Shown in pieces: positions 37,801 to 49,404 of a stretch of DNA of 64,000 nt. The stretch is from NCBI RefSeq assembly GCF_000003855.2, contig NW_003101675.1, forward strand, positions 272,791-336,790, read 5' to 3'. Origin of the DNA: Blastomyces gilchristii SLH14081 (Eukaryota; Ascomycota; Eurotiomycetes; Onygenales; Ajellomycetaceae). Position numbers and translations under genes: made by a program. Each line of letters begins with the position of its first letter. Position 1 is the first letter of the stretch. The notes under the pieces are model-generated. The model made no database searches, was not told the DNA's origin, and saw only the letters and a program-made list of their open reading frames with translations.

Positions 37801-38979
37801 ATTTATCTCAGAGTTAAATAGACATCTCACTGATATCTTCTTATTCAGAGTATACATTGTGATTATAATATAAACTTAAAGACATGAGAATTATTAATTC
37901 TTTATTTCTTTCTCTTCTTTATCTTCTGTGAATATATTTGTCAGAAGAGAAGTTAACTTTGAGAAGATATCTTCTCAGTTTCTTCTCTTCTTTAACTTCT
38001 TATAATCACTGATATAGTAATTATCAGCTCTGCAGTTGAAATAGAGATCTTTATTAAATCTTTTTTAGTATTTCTTCACAGTGAGTGAAGAATCAGAATA
38101 CTTGAAATTCTTCTTTACTTTCTCTGCATTGAAGCTGTTATAGTATTATTTAAATCTCATTATTGATTACTTAGAAGAGATCTTATTAGTCTTTTTCTCA
38201 GAGAATTAATTATTTAAATAGATTCAGAAAGCTAGATTAACAAGCTCAGTGTAATTAATTAATAAACTCTGATATTATAATATTATTATCTGCATCTTAT
38301 AAGTCAGCTTTATAAGATAAAGCTATATTTTTAATTGATTTAAATCATCAGTTAATTTCTCTCAATATTCTTCAAATCTTGTATTGAAATCAGAAGAATT
38401 CTTATTATTTTATTAATATAATAAGTTAAACTGCTGCACTGTTATAAAGCTGCAGTTACAGTGATCTTTAATTTAATTTAGTAGAAAGTTCTTGAATTCT
38501 TCTTAAGTTATAATAGTATTGATATGCTCAAGCTCTCTCTTCTTGATAGCTCAAGTAGTCATAGAGATGTCTTCAAGAAGATTGACAGTGTATATTACTT
38601 ATATCTTATAAGTATTATACTGACTCAGATTAAGGTGGAATTTCTGTTCAAGAATACAGATAAAGCTGTGAAATTCAGATAAGATGTTTCTCTTATATCT
38701 CAGAGAATCTCTGATCTTAATCTCTCTATCTTTATAATAGATGTAGATGTGTAGAGGCTGCAGCAGTAGCAGAGTGATTGAAGAGCCTATGTTAAAATAT
38801 ACAGCAGGTTCAGAAATCTCAGATTTCTGCTAAGATAGAGATGTACATACTCTAGAGAATGATGTAGTGTTTTCTTCAGAGAGTAGAATCAGATTAGTCT
38901 CAGTATAGATGTATAAGATTATATCAGTCTGCTAGAGCTTGACTGATTTAAACTTATAATCAGATCAAGTGATTTGAAT
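31900..38979 (-). pseudogene. gypsy B gag-pol (decayed)
   Basis: Minus strand in two pieces around the LINE at 35,617-37,490. The integrase core is at 33,279-33,082 (ILIIVDYFMKITRYI, ending LITD). The RT reads IQYKICLEDSITVLYRSLYN at about 35,400-35,340 and LCIDYRGLNKMTVKN at about 35,200. Gag and protease are expected at 37.5-38.98 kb but are too degraded to mark. Many stops. Confidence 0.8.
35617..37490 (+). mobile_element. LINE copy 1 (I/Tad-like, with RNase H), 5'-truncated
   Basis: Non-LTR retrotransposon ending in (TAA)n. It is flanked by the 13-bp duplication CTTCAGATTTCTC (35604-35616 and 37491-37503) and lies within element B. Coding remnants run in order: end of the RT/connection region (ACITSVADYEVQV), RNase H (LIYSDDLKN, FDAELFAIVNAFKLIE, IFSDSQAALKRLRNSQ, VPAHMNIHGNELTDSAAKK), and a C-terminal zinc knuckle CSSCNANENPEHIVMHC (C-X2-C-X7-H-X4-C). 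The longest open piece is 36555-37067. Stops are mostly TGA at tryptophan positions. Confidence 0.92.
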
Positions 38980-39513
38980 TGTAATATAATAGAACTGAAG
39001 CAGTGACTAGTCAGCAGCATTATATAAGAGTAGTTGTTTAAGAAGCTGTATAAGTAAGCTTGACTATCTTGCTTGAATAGCAAGCTTGTAGGCTACAGAG
39101 TTATTATAAGAATATCACAGATATGATACTTAGTATACTAAGAAGATTATATAAGACATACAGTAACTGTCATATATATTTTAGTAGAAGAAAAAATAAA
39201 TTACTGACTTCTTTAATGAGAAGCCAGTATCTAGTTATTCTATATAGACAATGAGCAGATACCCTCCTCTCATTTCATAAGTAAGAATAGTCAGAGTGAT
39301 ACCTCAGTAGCATCTCACTGCTAAGAAAAAGTAATCTGCTGACCTTGTATAGAAGTGAGGTTCTTATATTCATCAATCAGATCTTTCTATGATATATTCA
39401 AATGATGTCATAAAGTGGTTGGAAACCAGTTTGAACGGGATGAAATCATCCGCATGAAAGTGATGAGCTGTGTGAAACCACAGCAGGGCCTTGACGCGGC
39501 CAGAGGCATGACA
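38980..39513 (-). repeat. LTR of element B (right, 5' LTR)
   Basis: 534 bp. The terminal 100 bp (39,415-39,513) still hold GACGCGGCC-type GC-rich sequence that its partner LTR has lost. Confidence 0.9.
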
Positions 39514-40270
39514 ATTTATAGAATTCAGAAAATCATCTAATACAGACATCTCTTTCACTTTGAAGACTTTTTATAGAATATCAGTGAGTGTCTCTGAGCT
39601 TACTGATTCTGCTAGTTTCTTAACTCTCTTACTTCTCTTGACTGTGTATACTGTGTGTAATCTTTTATATCATGATTTTAACATTTACAGTTGAAGCAAG
39701 CTCAATACTCATAATATCAAGATTTTCACTCAGAGAATTTCTTTTTCAGAGAATTCAGTGCTTTAGTGATAGCATTCAGATCTAGATTTACTATGTTCAG
39801 ATGTATGATCTGTGTTGTAGAAGTCTGATTATCTATTCTCTGTTGAGATATACTTAATTGCAGTTTTTTCTGTTATAATTGACTCACTTATTTCTGTATA
39901 ATGAGAATATTATATACTTCTTTCATTATATCTGATTACAAGATTAAGCATTTTCATTTCACTCTCAACTCAGGTATAAGATCATGAATGAAGATCTGTA
40001 AATAGAAAGATATTGAAAGCTCTTTATTCAATACAAGATAGTATAAGCTGAAGTGTGTGAAGTATAATATAAGATTACTCACTTATCTACACTCAGTGAA
40101 TCATTTATAACACTTATCTTATATATTCACTTTCTCAAAGTTATGTGAGATTCATTTAAAAAACTCATTTCATATTTATAAAAATGAATATTACTTCAGA
40201 TCTGTGAGATTCATCTTTTCATTAGTTATTTATAATGACTTTGCTTTTCTGTGTAGAAATGTAGCAGATT
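39514..40270 (-). mobile_element. gypsy relic A1, right part (gag side)
   Basis: Continuation of A1 after element B, starting with the ATTTA duplication. It is closely similar to about 45,040-45,787 in the second A copy; both lose mutual similarity right after GTAGAAATGTAG(C/T)AGAT. Probably the gag end of the element, no frame readable. Confidence 0.7.
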
Positions 40271-42594
40271 TTATACTGCAAGAATCTTCAATCTCACTCA
40301 TTTTATTTGCAATATACACTGCATATCTATTCAAGAATAGAAATATGAGAATAGTGTGATCTCCAAGTTATGTGAATGATATTGGTCTAGTCTACAGCTT
40401 AAAAACTATCAAAGAGAATTTGAAAGTAATTAAAGAAGCTGCAAAGGAAATCTTTATTAGAGCAGATATCAATTAAATTCAATTTAATATGAATAAAACT
40501 GAGTTAATTCATTTCTTTTCTAGATTCAATGAGAAAGAACTATATCTAACTCTTTTAAATAGAGAGATTAAACTCAGTGTAAATGTCAAATGATTAGAAG
40601 TATGGTTAAACTTCAAGTTGAATTTTAAATATCACATTCAACAAAGAACTTTCAAGGCAGAAAGACTATTGAACAATATAATCAGACTATCAAATACAGA
40701 GAAAGGTCTATTCTTCCAGGCTATGAGACAGTTATATATAGCCTGTATTACATCAGTAGCTGATTATGAAGTTCAAGTTTGATGAAATAATCAAGAGAAT
40801 TTAACTGAACTTTTTCAAAGTCTGCAAAACAGAGTCTTGAGAAGAATTCTGAAAGCATTCAAATCATCTTCTATTAAAGTAATAAAAATTGAAGCTTTAA
40901 TTCCTTCTTCTGCTATTAGATTTGAAAAGGCCTGTATGAACTATGCTCTGAGAGTTATAAAGATGAACTTAAATTATATAATCAGAGAGAGAGTCTCTTC
41001 TTCATTTTCATCAATTAACTCTGGAAATGAACTGGATTGAAATAGATTTCTTGATTGAAATGAAAATAATTCTTCAAAGAAAATGTCTTCTCAACTGTAC
41101 AGACTATGCTCTCTGATTAAAAATCAATTTTCTTCTTTAAATGTTGAAAAAGTTGATCATGAGAAGTTATCTCTCTGAAGAGAAAAGCTTGAATCTCTTA
41201 TAGACTTGCAAATAAGTGAACTATCTAAAGAGAAAGAGTATGAACAGCATTTGAAGAGAATTTCTACAATCAATATAAAAGACTCTATTCTGATTTATTC
41301 AGATGACTTAAAAAATGAGAATTTGAATAGATTAGGCACAGGCATTGCTTATACTGAAGATAATATCAATTTTATCTCAGATTTCTGGAATTTAGGCTGT
41401 GAATCTGAAGTCTTTGATGCTGAACTATTTGCAATAGTGAAAGCTTTCAAACTCATTGAAATAAAATCTCATAAAAGAGGAAATAGTTTGAAAGAGACAT
41501 GAATATTCTCTGATAGTCAAGCTGCTTTAAAAAGACCTAGAAATAGTCAGATTTATAATGATCAAATGAATCTTGAACTAATCTTAAACTCTGTTTTGAA
41601 AATTCAAAAGAGAAGAACATCAAAGCTGATAATTTATCTGCACTGGGTTCCTGCTCATATGAATATTCATGACAATGAATTGACTGATTCAGCTGCAAAA
41701 AAGAGTGTAGAATTAAGCAGATCTATTCAAAAAATTATGTTCTGATCTTTTATAAAGAGAAAAATAAAAGAATCTTGTTTAGACAAGTGAAATAAAAGCT
41801 GGCAGAAACAAAAGAAGAGTATACATTATTCAAGATTTGAAACAAAACCCAAGTGAAAATCTTGTTCAATTAAATGTAAAAAGAAAATATTCTCATCTAT
41901 AATACAGCTGAAATTAGAACATGGCTATTTCAAATCTTATATACAAAGATTTGATGATAGATTTGACTTAATAGAATGCTTATTCTGCAATATAAATGAG
42001 AATTCTGAGTATATTGTAATGCACTGTGCATTATACAATAGTCTCAGAGTCAGATTGAAAGAGAAGTATGATCTAAATCAATTAAATATGAGATTCTTAT
42101 TCTCAACTGAGACAGGAATTAAATACTTAATAGACTTTCTATCAGAAACTCAAGCAGTTATAAGAAAATGACTAAATTCAGAAATATCTGAATATGAAGA
42201 GAAGAAAATCAATCAGATATAGTCTGTTAAAACAGCTATATACTATCTTTTAATAATTTGTTTTGTTACAGTCTCTCTTTACTTTATCTTTTTCTTTTAG
42301 TTCCTTTCTATCTATCTATTTAATGTGTCTATCTTTAAGACTGTGTTCTCTTTTCCTTTGTCATGATACTGTCAAATGGTTTCAAAGTATCTAAAGATGT
42401 TAAAACACTGTAATTTGTAAACAGTTTTTGTATTCTGAGCTGACATTTTCTGATTTTGCATATCTGAAATTGATGAATGTATAATAGTTAACTTTACAGA
42501 TATAGGAAAAACTCTGAGAACTAAAAGTTCTCAGGTAGATGTCATAGTCTCTGACTGCATACATCTATAATTGAATAATAATAATAATAATAAT
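40271..42594 (+). mobile_element. LINE copy 2 (I/Tad-like), longest copy
   Basis: It matches LINE copy 1 from about 40,722 and extends further 5', adding RT motifs: ISLILFAIYTAYLFK (the QGSPxSPxLF block) and SYVNDIGLVYS (the YxDD box as Y-V-N-D). It ends in (TAA)n at 42,594. No matching target duplication was found: the left side is relic A1 and the right side starts in the middle of pol of another A copy, so the locus has been rearranged or the insertion is chimeric. The ORF is broken mainly by TGA. Confidence 0.88.
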
Positions 42595-45500
42595 GTGAAC
42601 TTTTCTTATATCTAATTTGTAGAACTCTTACTCATGAAATCAGGTCTGTGACTGATTGCATCAAATATTACAGCATTCAATTTCTTTCAGTATTTAATAT
42701 AAAGATTATACACTTGAAACTCTGAGATTCAACATGCTAAGTATTTGAAGAGTTTTATTATTAATTATAGATAGATAAGACTTTTGTAATCTGAGATCAC
42801 TGTTATTATATACCTGTTATTAATATATCTATCTCACAACATCAGCATGTGCTTGATTACTAGCAATTTCTTTTCATATACTGAGTAATTGAGCTCAGTG
42901 TTTGATAGTTTTCTACTATTATATATTATCAGATGCAGCTTGTCATTCTTACTCATCTGCAGAAGAGTGTCTCTGATTGCTTATTCAGATATATTTATCT
43001 TAATGTAGAATGATTTATTGTAATCTGATTGAATAAGTACTGAGAATATTATTACATGTTCTCTCCGTGTGAGAAAGACCTCTTTACACACAGCATTTCA
43101 GATAATTGAATGAAACTTCTTCTTTCACAGATTTGCATCTATTTCTCTTAAGAGATCTGAGAGTGATGCAGATATTCATGTAAAATTCTTAATAAATCTA
43201 TGATAATATGAGATCAATTCAAGAAACTATTGTACATGATATACATTTCTTAGCTGTAGTCAATTCACTATAACATTCAATTTCTTCAGAATAAGATATA
43301 TACAGTCATCACTCACTATATATTCTACAAACTTCAACTCTTTCATTTTAAACACACACTTGATTAATTTAATATAGAGCTTATACTCTGTCAGAGTTAT
43401 AAGCACTTTATTAACATACTTCAGATATTCATTATATGAGTTTGAGAAGACTAGAATATTATTCAGATATATAAGACATAAGATTTCATTCTATTTATAA
43501 AGAATTGTATTCATTATTATTTAAAAGATAACAGATGTATTTATCAGACTGAATAATATTATTAGAAATTTGAACTTCTCTCATTGTATATTAAACACAG
43601 TTCATGATACTGATAGTTTATCTATATAAATCTGTTAATATTCTGAGAGAAGATTAATCTTTAATAGATATTAGATATTTCTGACTGTATTCAACTATTA
43701 TTGAATTTATAACAGTGAATATTTATTCTTATTATTATTCTTATTATTCTTTCATTATTCTCATATGCAAGCGGCGCTTATAATGAGTTCTTGCATGATG
43801 TTAAATACAGGTTAAGTGTTAATTATACAGAAGGAAATACAGGTGTTGAGATTATATCAAGATAACAAGAACATAGAAAAATACAAAGAAGTGATAATTA
43901 GATACATGCAATAATAACTTCTTAGTCCAGGAACATAGAGCAATTCATTGAAGTGATTTGTACACCTCTGTATTTATTAGAAACCTGAGGTGCTTGAGTT
44001 CTGAATTTAATGTATCCCCTGCGGGTTTCGAACTCACGTGCCTTGATTTCCCACGCCAAGGTGCTACCGGGTGGCCGTATTAACCATTCAGCCACCGGGG
44101 CAATATTTATTCTTGATTATAAGCTTATTGAGTGTTTAATAATCAATACACATTCATCACTTCTCATCTGTCTTTTTCATAAATAGAACTGAGAAGTCTC
44201 ATGTGCTTAATAAGAATTATATAAGACTATATTCTAAAAGATCTGTGATCTGATACTTCTATTCTTCAAGATATATTTGTAATGAAGAGTACACATTCTG
44301 ATTAACTGATTTCATATTCTCTGTATTAATCTCATGTATGAATTCTCATTTCAGTAGCAATTCTATTGAAAGATCTATTCAGAAGATCTTTTCATACTTC
44401 TTCAGAATTTTCTTTATACACTTATTCTTCTGTATATTCTTTATCTTAGTTTTCTTCTCTTCTGAGTCTTGTATGATATACAAGATGCTTTCAGATATAA
44501 TCTTGTAAATTGTTCTCTTTACTTATTAATGTATAAACAGATTTAATTCTTCTATATCAGAGATGTGAAATATTCTTCTTATATCAGTTAATAGAATTGT
44601 ATGAACTGTTTTCTTTCTATCAGTTAACTGTATATAACACATACATCATTGAATCTGCAGATTGAATCTTTGAAACTAATTAAGTCTGAGAATAAGGTTA
44701 TATTTCATGTTCTACAGCTCTTATACTTAAATATAGTAAGATCATTCTTTGAAGTGTAAGAGAATACTTACTCTTATAGATAACACTAAATATCAGTTAT
44801 TAGATAATCTTATGTATTGAGAATTCTTCACTCAGTGAACCTCTTTCAGTCTTCAGATTATATAATTACTAATATATTATATGAAAGCTTCTATATCTGC
44901 TAATACTTTTACAGTTATCTCTTAATTCTTATCTAAGTATCTTCTATACATTAACATTTCAAGTCTTAAGACATTGAGATGAGTATCTGCTTCTTTATTC
45001 TTATTCATATCTCATTCAGAAGTCTGCTTTCTCTTGATATTCACAGAATTCAGAGAATTATTTAACACAGACATCTCTTTCACTCTGAAGACTTTTCATA
45101 GAATATCAGTGAGTGTCTCTGAGCTCACTGATTCTGCTAGTTTCTTACTTCTCTTGACTGTGTATACTGTGTGCAATCTTTTACATCATGATTTCAATAT
45201 TCATGATTGAAGCAAGCTTAATACTTATAATATCAAGATTTTCACTTAGAGGATTTCTTTTTCAGAGAATTCAGTACTTTAATAATAATATTCAAATCTA
45301 GATTCATTGCATCTAAGTGTGTGACTTCTATTATAGAAGTCTGATTATCTATTCTTCACTGAGATATACTCAAATACAGTATTTTCTATTATAATTGACT
45401 TACTTATTTCTGTATAATAAGAATATTATATGCTTCTTTCACTGTGTCTGATTATAAGATTAAGTATTTTCATTTCACTCTTAACTTAAGTGTAAGATTA

Positions 45501-45790
45501 TAAATGAAGATCTGTAAATAGAAAGATGTTGAAAGCTCTTCATTCAATATAAGATAGTATAAGCTGAAATGTGTGAAGTATGATATAAGATCACTTACTT
45601 ATCTACACTCAGTAAAGTATTTATAATACTTATCTTATATATTCACTTTCTCAAAGTTATACAAGATTCATTTGAAAAACTCACTTTATATTCATAAGAA
45701 TGAATATTACTCTAAGTCTGTGAGATTCATCTTTTCACTGATTATTTATAATGACTTTGCTCTTCTATGTAGAAATGTAGTAGATATTAA
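42595..45790 (-). mobile_element. gypsy relic A2 (second A-family copy)
   Basis: Parallel to A1: 42,597 onward matches 20,505-22,550, and 45,040-45,787 matches 39,520-40,270 with no element B between. It therefore shows the empty site of the B insertion near 45,030. The RT motif VLFMKKTDEK lies at about 44,200-44,170. A SINE is inserted at 43,731-44,101. Confidence 0.8.
43731..44101 (-). mobile_element. tRNA-derived SINE, copy 2
   Basis: 371 bp, minus orientation. Its 5' head (right end) starts GCCCCGGTGGCTGAATGGTT with a Pol III A box and carries the B box GAGTTCGAAACCC. The body is unique and the 3' tail is (TAA/GAA)n. Flanked by the 13-bp duplication AATATTTATTCTT (43718-43730 and 44102-44114). 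The empty site is visible at about 21,640 in A1. Confidence 0.93.
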
Positions 45791-48174
45791 GACTTGTTAG
45801 AATTTCATTAACTATCTGTCTGTAAGTTCACATTCAATCTGATAATATAATTACATCTGACTTAGTCAGCTAATTATTACATTATTTTTTCAGTTATTAT
45901 TGAAGCTTAATGACTTCAGTAGATCTTCTGACTTGATATATCTTATGTTTAAATTCTCATTCTGCACAGTGATCTCAGATGATGTGTATACTTCTAATGA
46001 GATTGTAAATGATTGTGATGAAATCTTCAGGTTCAGTTCAGTTATCTATCTGTATAAGCATTCAATCTCTCACTGCAGGTCTACAACCTGGTTTTCTCTA
46101 TTCTTATTAATAATAACAATTGCATCAGTGAAGCTCTTTATAGTGAATACTTGATTCACAGTGAATATCAATTATTGCTTGACTTCTATCTCAGTCTGTC
46201 ACTGTGTATACAAGGTCTCAATCTTGTTTAGAATTCTTGTACATGTAAAGAGCTTTGATTCTGATTCAGTGATCTCAGCTACTTTTCTTACTGCTTTGAG
46301 TAAACTCTCTGAGAGATTCTACATATCTTTTGATTTAGATAGCAGAGAAGAGTGTTATTTGTATTAAGTAGAAGAGATGTTCATTTCAATAATTTCTCAT
46401 TAATTGTATAATGTCTATTGTTATATCATTATATGATTATATCATTATATAATTTCTGATTTTCATTTCCTGTTATTATTGTACAACTTCAGTAATGATC
46501 ACTCTTCTTTTATTCTTCTGAGTAGAGAGTAGTCTTCTTTGAATCTGGTTCACTGCTCTCATTTCTTTTGTCATATCTTATTTATTTACATACATAATAT
46601 TTGTTTGAATGTGAAGTTTTTCTTCAACAAGCAGAGCAGTATTAATCAGATACTCTTTCACTCACTGCTTCTTTATACACTATCTTTTGAGATGTTTTAG
46701 AATCACACTGACATGATAACTATGAATTACTTCATAGATGGAATTATTATGCTCTGAAGAAGTTGATGCTTCTCATCAGTTTTTAGACATGCTATGAGAT
46801 ATGATTCAAAGATTGCTTAAGTCAGTGTATAATTACAGGTGTATGCCGGCTTCTTATATATGTTATACTAAATTAATTAGTGGCTGCTGTGACCTCTTCA
46901 CATTCATAAGCATATTCAGAAGTGTAAGCATGTTCAGAAGTGACTGTGTTATTATTCAGTGATTATAGATTCTTCCGAATCACAATAAGACAGAATTTAA
47001 TATTCAGTCTTAGTCTTATTTTAATTTTGAAAGAATAATTATCTTTCACTATTTATTCTGAGAAATTACTCTTATTTCACTATTTAAGAATTAAATCTAG
47101 TTATTTTTCACATCATTTCTGAAAGAAATAATTCATTTTCAGATTTTTTTAATACTCAGTTCTGATAAGACTCACACTAAGAAATATATAAGATCAGATT
47201 AAATAAGATTAGATATGAAATTTATAATCTTACTAATCAGTCTAATAATAATACTCTATAATTTTATAAATAATATTAAGTCTTTTATTCTGAATTTCTA
47301 TGCATCTGAATAATGTAAGAGATATATAACTTATATAATTAATTATCTAAGTTATAAATCACTATATTGAATAATCTTTTAAGAGTTCTCTTAATCTAAA
47401 ATATTAAATAGTATCAGATACTTTATCTGTAACTGTAACTATTACTCTTCTATTTTTTTATAAAAAGATTATAAAAAAAATCTATTAAAACTGCTTAATA
47501 TCTCTGATAAAATCTGATAAATCTGATAAAATATAGTTATTAACTTTGTTATTAATCTTTCTAAGAGTCAGAGCTATAAAAATATTCTGATTATTATTAA
47601 TTAATTAAGTAAAGATATAATATTGATATCTTATAATAAAATAAATATTAAATGAGTTGCTGAAGCTTTCTTATAAAGCTTATTTTATTAAATATATAGC
47701 TTACTGAGATTCATAATATCTGATTAAGACTATTAATTTATAGATACTCTCTGAATAAGAATCTGTTAAATTCTCAAAATTATATACTACTTGTTAATCA
47801 CTTATCACTCTGAAACAGATAATATATCAGAGTAAATAATTTAAACTGTGAAAAATTATCTTTATAAGTTCTGTAATTATTTATAAAATGACTGATATAA
47901 TCTTTTTTTATATATAAAAGTGATTATCAATGATTAAAATACTATTTTAACAGATATAAGTCTGTTCTTTTTTATATATAATTATTATATAAAAGTGTTA
48001 AATCTTTTAAAAATCACACAGTTTATACTTAATTCTCATAGCTTAATTCAGATTACAGATAATATAGTAACAAAGCTCTGAGATACTTATAATTAAACAG
48101 AGATCTTTATAATAAGTATAAAATAAGATTAAGAGAATCAGATTAATATATAATAAAATCTCACTGACTAATAT
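45791..48174 (+). mobile_element. inverted A-family relic E, inner part
   Basis: Very AT-rich. The right end (about 48,000-48,110) is the reverse complement of 17,990-18,090 in A1, so the element lies in opposite orientation to A1. The central part has short plus-strand frames (45900-46367) with no recognisable domain. It continues after the LINE at 50,319. Confidence 0.55.
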
Positions 48175-48507
48175 AAAATAGAAGATTATTATTATTATTA
48201 TTATTCTTTAATTATAGATGTATATAGTCAGAGACTATAATATCTATCTGAGAACTTTTAGTTCTCAGAGTTTTTCTAATATCTATAAAGTTAACTATTA
48301 TACATTTATCAATTTCAGATATATAAAATTATAAAATTTCAGCTCAGAATATAAAAACTCTTTATAAATTGCAGCATTTTAACACCTTCTAATACTTTGA
48401 AATCATTTAGAAATATCATGACAAAAGAAAAAAGAACAAAGTCTTAAAGATAGACATATTAAATAAGTAGATAATAAAGAACAGAAAAGAAAAAGTAAAG
48501 TAAAGAG

Positions 48508-49404
48508 TAGACTAGCCGCTGAAATCATGAATTTCACATTTGATCTCATTTGATCTGATCTCATACATTTCTTGATATGAATCCCGCTGAGACTAGTCAT
48601 TAAAAAAAAAAACATGTAAAGTAACTATATATCAGCGCCCCGGTGGCCGAATGGTTAATGCGGCCACCTAGTAGCGCCTTGGTGTGGGAAACCAAGGCGC
48701 GTGAGTTCGAAACCCGCAGGGGATACATTAAATTCAGAACTCAAGCATCTCAGGTTTCTAATAAATACAGAGGTGTACAAATCACTTCAACAATCACTCT
48801 ATGTTCCTGGGCTGGGAAGTTATTATTGCATGTATCTAATTGTCACTTCTTTGTATTTTTCTATGTTCTTGTTATCTTGATATGATCTCAACACCTGTAT
48901 TTTCTTCTGTATAATTAACACTTGATCTGTATTTAACATCACGCAAGGACTCATCATAAGCTTCACTTGCATATGAGTATAATGAAAGAATAATAATAAT
49001 AATAATAATAACTATATATCAGCTCTTAAAATGAAATCATGACTTGAAAAAAATAGAAAAGTGATCTTATTTAATCTCATTTAGTCTCATTCTTGATATA
49101 AAGTTACTATTTTTAGACATTTTAAGATTTTTTTTAAACTATTTTTAATTTTTTAAAAAGTAACACTTTTTGATAATACTTAAATAAGATTTGAAGTCAT
49201 TTAAAGCAATAAAAATAATTTAAATTGAGAAGTGAAAATCATAATCTTATTTGAAAAATGTGATAAGAGTAGACAGTAAGTCTCACTGAAACAGTATAAG
49301 ACTACTATCTAATATTAAAACTGTGTAATGAGATCAGTCAAATTGATAATAAGACTATCAAAAAATCTGATTCTGGTCTCAGACACAGTCACATGGTCAG
49401 TCTA
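48508..49404. mobile_element. hAT-like MITE, copy X1, with nested SINE
   Basis: Ends TAGACTAGCCGC and, in reverse, TAGACTGACCATG, a short inverted repeat of about 11 bp. Flanked by the 8-bp duplication GTAAAGAG (48500-48507 and 49405-49412). The MITE itself is about 510 bp; the rest is a SINE with its duplication. The second copy at 50,610 has the same ends. The 8-bp duplication points to the hAT superfamily. No transposase frame. Confidence 0.85.
48637..49009 (+). mobile_element. tRNA-derived SINE, copy 1
   Basis: 373 bp, starting GCCCCGGTGGCCGAATGGTT (A box TGGCCGAATGG) with B box GAGTTCGAAACCC about 60 nt further. Between them is a perfect 10-bp hairpin stem GCGCCTTGGT/ACCAAGGCGC with a 7-nt loop. 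The tail GAA(TAA)n resembles that of the local LINE. Flanked by the 14-bp duplication AACTATATATCAGC (48623-48636 and 49010-49023). The tRNA-like head still holds many CpG and CC/GG sites. Confidence 0.94.

Larger units (their letters stand above)
22575..39513 (-). mobile_element. Ty3/gypsy element B, full length, with nested insertions
   Basis: Two 534-bp LTRs (22575-23108 and 38980-39513), both beginning TGTAATATAA and ending TGACA, flanked by the 5-bp target duplication ATTTA (22570-22574 and 39514-39518). Sense is minus: the purine tract AAAGAGAAGAG abuts the left LTR and pol reads leftwards. RT block ILFISKKNDRLHLCIDYRGL occurs at about 35,250-35,180 and an integrase core with ILIIVDYFMKITRYI at about 33,230. 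Total 16,939 bp, of which 7,243 bp is element C and 1,874 bp a LINE, leaving about 7.8 kb of B itself. It sits inside relic A1, whose uninterrupted counterpart is seen near 45,030. Confidence 0.9.

Noticed and set aside
22575..39513. CRISPR-like or other repeat-spacer arrays in the island
   Set aside because: The repeats are LTRs and transposon copies; no regularly spaced short repeats were seen, and none are expected in a eukaryote.
48637..48725. Functional tRNA gene
   Set aside because: A and B boxes are present, but the cloverleaf is distorted by a 10-bp hairpin and the sequence continues into a SINE body with TSDs; no separate tRNA is supported.
48643..48885. 80-residue plus-strand frame
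   Set aside because: Lies entirely within the tRNA-like head and body of the SINE; not a protein gene.
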